Assembly: GCF_040219335.1 (NCBI RefSeq)
Contig: NZ_JAVJSQ010000005.1
Location: 186,001-250,000 of the forward strand
Length of the DNA stretch: 64,000 nucleotides
Direction: 5' to 3'
Source: Gimesia sp.
GTDB taxonomy: Bacteria; Planctomycetota; Planctomycetia; Planctomycetales; Planctomycetaceae
Shown here: positions 60,706 to 64,000 of the stretch, piece after piece
Layout of the letters: each line of letters begins with the position of its first letter
Numbering within the stretch: the first letter of the stretch is position 1
Notes under the pieces: generated by a model
Told to the model about the DNA's origin: nothing
Databases searched by the model: none
What the model saw: only the letters and a program-made list of their open reading frames with translations
Translations under genes and position numbers: made by a program

Positions 60706-61144
60706 CTCCTGCCATAAGCAGATTGACTTCAATGAGACCTGGCGCAGGTTCTGATAAGGCTGTTAAATTCTCAAGCAGCCTGATTACTCCCCTTTCAAAA
60801 GCGGTGGTCGCTGACCAATCACGATATCCATTGAACAGATCGATTATCGACCGCTTTCTCGCTCTCCACATACTCTATTCAACAGACAGTCTAAAATTGC
60901 ATGAGGTTAACCGACTGCAAATTAGGGACTTAAGTGGAAAATTGTTTTGTGGACTAACTCTGGCATAGCACTTGCTTATTCAACATTTATCGCAACAACG
61001 CGATTGAAAATGTGAAAAGTAAATTATCTGAGCCAGGAATTTTACCTGGTCGGTTGGCACCGGCAGATTAAGCGGAGAGCCTAACCGGATCAGAAGCAAA
61101 ATTCTGGTTTCGAAAATTGGCCTGGATTCTGAAAGGGTATCACC
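60706..61144. other. Regulatory region upstream of the DUF1328 gene
   Basis: There is no convincing gene in these 439 bp; an 81-codon frame at 60723 has no ribosome site. It contains TTGCAT (60897-60902), the shared 10-mer actgcaaatt (60914-60923), the sigma-54 promoter (60960-60975) and then ~165 bp of leader with the sequence ggtcggttggcaccggcag, whose GG/GC spacing does not fit a second promoter. Confidence 0.55.
60960..60975 (+). promoter_or_regulatory. Sigma-54 (-24/-12) promoter upstream of the DUF1328 gene
   Basis: CTGGCATAGCACTTGC matches the consensus at CTGGCA and TTGC with the exact 10 bp between GG and GC. The predicted start is near 60987, giving a ~155-base leader. Confidence 0.78.
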
Positions 61145-61312
61145 ATGTTAAGTTGGGCATTGATGTTTCTGATTATTGCACTGATTGCGGGACTGTTTGG
61201 GTTTGGACTGGTTGGTGGCATGGCCTATGGTGCAGCTAAAATCTGCTTCTTCATCTTCCTCGTGCTGGCGATTTTCAGTTTGTTGACCGGTCGACGGGTT
61301 CCGACTGACTAG
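61145..61312 (+). CDS. DUF1328 small membrane protein (YtjA family)
   Basis: A protein of 55 residues with two transmembrane helices: MLSWALMFLIIALIAGLFGF and KICFFIFLVLAIFSLLTG, joined by the Gly/Ala-rich turn GLVGGMAYGAA and ending in RRVPTD. This is the DUF1328/YtjA pattern at full normal length. Members appear often among general-stress genes, but their biochemical role is unknown. The sigma-54 promoter at 60960-60975 lies upstream. An imperfect hairpin after the gene (aaccgacg 61363-61370 / cgtcggtt 61389-61396) may mark the end of its transcript. Confidence 0.9.
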   Translation: MLSWALMFLIIALIAGLFGFGLVGGMAYGAAKICFFIFLVLAIFSLLTGRRVPTD

Positions 61313-61407
61313 TTCCTGAACAGGTATTTAAAACAGTCGATTAATAATCTGCTGGAGCACTCAACCGACGGCATGTTTACGAATGTGTCGTCGGTTCGTG
61401 CGCTATG

Positions 61408-61437
61408 GTAGTTCCCGGTAGTGTAGTTCCCGGTAGT
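61408..61437 (+). repeat. Perfect tandem duplication of a 15-mer
   Basis: gtagttcccggtagt is present twice in direct succession (61408-61422, 61423-61437), ending 25 bp before the start of the next gene. It may be a paired binding site or a slippage product. Confidence 0.85.
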
Positions 61438-61462
61438 AGTGAGAGGCCAGGAGAAAAGAGCT

Positions 61463-61741
61463 GTGCGAAATTCAACTGTAATTATCTTGATCATCGTAGC
61501 TGTAGTTGCGATGGCCTTTGGGGGCTGGATTTCATTTAATGATAGCGGGGAGAAAGCCAGCTTCACAATTCACAAGGAGAAAATTAAGCAGGATACTGAA
61601 TCTGCAGTAGAGCAGGGAGAAAAGCTTGTGAATAAGGCGACAAGTAAAAGTCAGGAGTTGATTCATCAGGGGGCTCAGGGCCAGTCAGCAAGTGAAAATG
61701 TATCTGACACAGAGGAAACTGAGCCTGCTGCCTCCCCTTAA
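61463..61741 (+). CDS. Small single-pass membrane protein
   Basis: A protein of 92 residues. GTG 61463 has AGGAG 9 bp upstream; an in-frame GTG at 61439 does not. One N-terminal transmembrane helix (STVIILIIVAVVAMAFGGWI) is followed by a helical, charged segment (EKIKQDTESAVEQGEKLVNK) and a Ser/Glu/Pro-rich tail. The helical part resembles the amphipathic stretches of YqjD-type and apolipoprotein-like proteins of this island. No family was recognised. It stands between the DUF1328 gene and the histidine kinase gene. Confidence 0.7.
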   Translation: MRNSTVIILIIVAVVAMAFGGWISFNDSGEKASFTIHKEKIKQDTESAVEQGEKLVNKATSKSQELIHQGAQGQSASENVSDTEETEPAASP

Positions 61742-61977
61742 AATTTCAGTGTAAAAATTCAAAGTCTTCAATTCGCACTTTCATAGTCAACACAACTCAT
61801 CTTTTAGAATCTAAGCAGGCTTCTCGACTGATAAATGTCTGAAGATGATCCATTTCAACTTCACCTCACCAATTTAGTAGAATATGCGTCTGGAATTTGA
61901 TAACTTCATTTGAAGTCCACTTCCCTGGTTTATCGTTTTGAATCAATCGAAAAATGCTATGAAAGTATAAGCTACGC

Positions 61978-64000
61978 ATGGTTCCTTCCTCGTCGAATGA
62001 GAATGTCCCCAATTCAGCACTCTGGGCTTCTGATGAACAATTGCAGAAGATTATCGATTCTGCTCTGGATGCTGTCATTACGATGGATATGGAAGGGCTG
62101 GTAGTTGACTGGAATCGACGTGCGGAAGAGATCTTTGGCTGGTCTTACGATGAAGCAGTGGGGAATCCTCTGGTTGATCTGATCATTCCGGAGCAGTATC
62201 GTCTGCAACACCTCGACGGTCTGAGACTTTTTAAATCGACAGGCAAGGGGCGAGTCATCAACCAGAAGCTGGAGCTAACCGCTCTCAGGCGGAATGGTCA
62301 CGAGTTTCCTGTGGAACTGATGGTTACCAAAGTCGACTGGAAAGAGCAGACGATATTTAATGCTTTTGTTCGTGATGTCTCGGATCGCAAAGAAGCGGAA
62401 CAGTTAATTGCACGGGAAAAGCTTGAGGCTGCGCTTCTGCAACAGGCCAGTTTTGCTTCATCGACCATTGATGCACTGGAAGATGCCTTAAGAATCTGTG
62501 TCGCTAATCTCGGCGAAATTTCCGGCTGGCCTGTCGGGCATGCATTCCTCATGAATCAAAATGGAACCCAACTCGTTTCTTCGCGGATCTGGCATTTTTC
62601 CAATCGAGATAATTTTCGATCGCTGGATGAGGCCTCCCAGCAGCTCAGTATTTCACGTGGCGAGGATTTGCCCGGACAAGTCTGGCAACGCGGTGAACCG
62701 GTCTGGATTACAGATATTGAGCATGATCAATCGCTTCACTCCCCTCGCGACTTCTCGTCACTGGGGGTCCGCTCTGCATTTGGATTTCCCGTGAAACTCG
62801 ATGGCGAGGTTATTGCAGTCGTAGAATTCTTTAATACGCGGCTGACAACCCCTGATCTGAATCTATTGGCACTGGCACGTGGCGTAGGAAACCTGATCCG
62901 CCATGTTATTGAACGTGTGCAATGGCAGGAAGAACGGACTCGACTGGCCGCGATCGTAGAGTCTTCAGGAGACGCCATCATCGGCAAGGCGCCCGATGGC
63001 ACAATCACTTCCTGGAATAAAGGTGCTGAAGAAATTTATGGCTGGCTGGCGGATGAAGTTATCGGCGAGACAGTGTCAGTTTTATTGCCCCCCGGGATGG
63101 CTCGTGAGGAATCAGAGATTCTGGAAGCAATGAAGACGGGACGTCGCCTCGATCAATTTCAGACACGACGGGTGAGAAAAGATGGTTCGATCATCGATGT
63201 TTCCATATCCGTTTCACCAATCCGTGGAATGGATAACCAGATTGTAGGAACTTCGGCCATTGAGCGAGATATCACTGCACGCCGACGACGAGAAGAGGAG
63301 CTCAGCAAGGCACGCGATGAAGCAGAGCAGGCAACCCGCACACAAAGTGAGTTTCTGGCAAACGTCAGTCACGAGCTGAGGACACCCATGAACGCGATTC
63401 TGGGAATGCTTGAACTGACTCTTCAGGAAGACTTAACTCCGTTAAAACGGGACTACCTGCAGACAGCAAAAGACTCCGCCGACTCACTGTTGCTTCTGGT
63501 AAATGACATTCTGGATTTCTCACGACTTGAGGCGGGTCGCTTTGAGCTGGAGCCCGTTGCCTTCAATTTGAGAGAACTTATTGATGAGGCAATCAAAACG
63601 CTCTCTCTCCGCGCCTGTGAAAAAGGGCTGGAGGTAATCTGTCGCATTGATCGGCGTGTGCCGGCGCGCGTCATAGGAGATCCGGTCAGGTTGAGACAGA
63701 TTTTAACTAACCTGGCAGGTAACGCGATAAAATTTACCGAACAGGGTGAAGTCGTTGTTGATGTCAAGTTTATCGAAGAATCAGTCTATTCTCCTGCAGA
63801 TGGTCGATCTGCGATTGAACCGATCATCGGCAAACATACTGAAAAACAAGTACTTCTGGAATTCAGTGTGTCGGATACCGGCATCGGTATTGCACCGGAA
63901 GATCAAGAGCGGATCTTTGCTCCATTTGCTCAAGCGGATGCTTCTACAACCAGACATTATTCAGGAACTGGCTTGGGACTGGCAATTTGTCACGAACTAA
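61978..64000 (+). CDS. PAS-GAF-PAS sensor histidine kinase (3' end outside window)
   Basis: The frame is open from ATG 61978 to the end of the window (674 complete codons); an in-frame TGA lies just upstream of the ATG, which is therefore the first possible start, although the ribosome site is weak. Domains: PAS (~20-145, [25 protein letters not shown]), GAF (~150-315), PAS with PAC (~320-445, [20 protein letters not shown]), HisKA (~455-520) with phospho-acceptor His465 in [11 protein letters not shown], and HATPase (~565 on) with [15 protein letters not shown] and GTGLGL. It has no transmembrane helix, so it senses a cytoplasmic signal. The missing part may include receiver domains, as in many PAS hybrid kinases. 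It is a candidate partner of the sigma-54 activator at 59230. Confidence 0.93.
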   Translation, partial: MVPSSSNENVPNSALWASDEQLQKIIDSALDAVITMDMEGLVVDWNRRAEEIFGWSYDEAVGNPLVDLIIPEQYRLQHLDGLRLFKSTGKGRVINQKLELTALRRNGHEFPVELMVTKVDWKEQTIFNAFVRDVSDRKEAEQLIAREKLEAALLQQASFASSTIDALEDALRICVANLGEISGWPVGHAFLMNQNGTQLVSSRIWHFSNRDNFRSLDEASQQLSISRGEDLPGQVWQRGEPVWITDIEHDQSLHSPRDFSSLGVRSAFGFPVKLDGEVIAVVEFFNTRLTTPDLNLLALARGVGNLIRHVIERVQWQEERTRLAAIVESSGDAIIGKAPDGTITSWNKGAEEIYGWLADEVIGETVSVLLPPGMAREESEILEAMKTGRRLDQFQTRRVRKDGSIIDVSISVSPIRGMDNQIVGTSAIERDITARRRREEELSKARDEAEQATRTQSEFLANVSHELRTPMNAILGMLELTLQEDLTPLKRDYLQTAKDSADSLLLLVNDILDFSRLEAGRFELEPVAFNLRELIDEAIKTLSLRACEKGLEVICRIDRRVPARVIGDPVRLRQILTNLAGNAIKFTEQGEVVVDVKFIEESVYSPADGRSAIEPIIGKHTEKQVLLEFSVSDTGIGIAPEDQERIFAPFAQADASTTRHYSGTGLGLAICHEL

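Noticed and set aside
60723-60968. An 81-codon plus-strand frame behind the sigma-54 activator gene
   Set aside because: No ribosome site, no recognisable pattern, and it runs into the sigma-54 promoter.
61050-61072. ttggcaccggcagattaagc as a second sigma-54 promoter before the DUF1328 gene
   Set aside because: The -24 half is good, but no GC is at the required distance.
1-64000. CRISPR arrays, tRNA/rRNA genes, transposases, toxin-antitoxin pairs, secondary-metabolite clusters
   Set aside because: None was recognised by repeat pattern, motif or family on either strand.

Overview
The window looks like a chromosomal segment of a planctomycete of moderate GC content, most likely Gimesia or a close relative. 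This is inferred from family content: three pairs of DUF1549/DUF1553 cytochrome-type proteins with DUF1501 partners, two PVC-type heme-binding CxxCH dehydrogenase/HEAT proteins, a formylglycine-type sulfatase, planctomycete-style Ser/Thr kinases and an ECF sigma factor beside a kinase. No rRNA, tRNA, CRISPR array, transposase or prophage was seen.

Left part (1-33 kb). About 1.5 kb of non-coding DNA with a duplicated ~146-bp repeat comes first. Then follow a DUF1549/DUF1553 + DUF1501 pair, pheS-pheT with a clear terminator, a second such pair followed by an Ldh2-type dehydrogenase, and a minus-strand group: TlpA-like lipoprotein, beta-propeller di-heme cytochrome, secreted thioredoxin-like protein, PQQ-type beta-propeller, and a third DUF1501 + DUF1549/DUF1553 pair. 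A sulfatase, a heme-binding HEAT-repeat dehydrogenase and a two-domain fasciclin protein complete this part. It reads as exported catabolism, probably of sulfated or complex polysaccharides, although no substrate can be read from the sequence.

Middle part (32.6-48.8 kb). A FadR-type GntR regulator is divergent from a ~1,730-residue fusion protein (deacetylase-like, FG-GAP, dehydrogenase propeller, HEAT, cytochrome c, beta-sandwich). Two identical 12-mers with a palindromic TTGTATACAA core lie between them and are the likely operators. Next is a phospho-signalling island: a kinase fused to a periplasmic-binding sensor, a pseudokinase, an active kinase in an operon with an ECF sigma factor, and a PP2C phosphatase.

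Right part (49-64 kb). This is an envelope-stress island: a YqjD/YqjE-like operon of six small proteins, a GlsB/YeaQ protein with DUF2254, an operon of PRC-barrel, lipoprotein, CsbD and a second PRC-barrel protein, and a DUF1328 protein. Three of the transcription units start with strong matches to the sigma-54 (-24/-12) consensus, and the island encodes an NtrC-type sigma-54 activator and a large PAS-GAF-PAS histidine kinase cut off by the window end. An ANTAR regulator whose receiver has lost its phosphorylation residues lies in the same stretch. The best candidate for an undescribed system is this sigma-54-controlled envelope-stress regulon.
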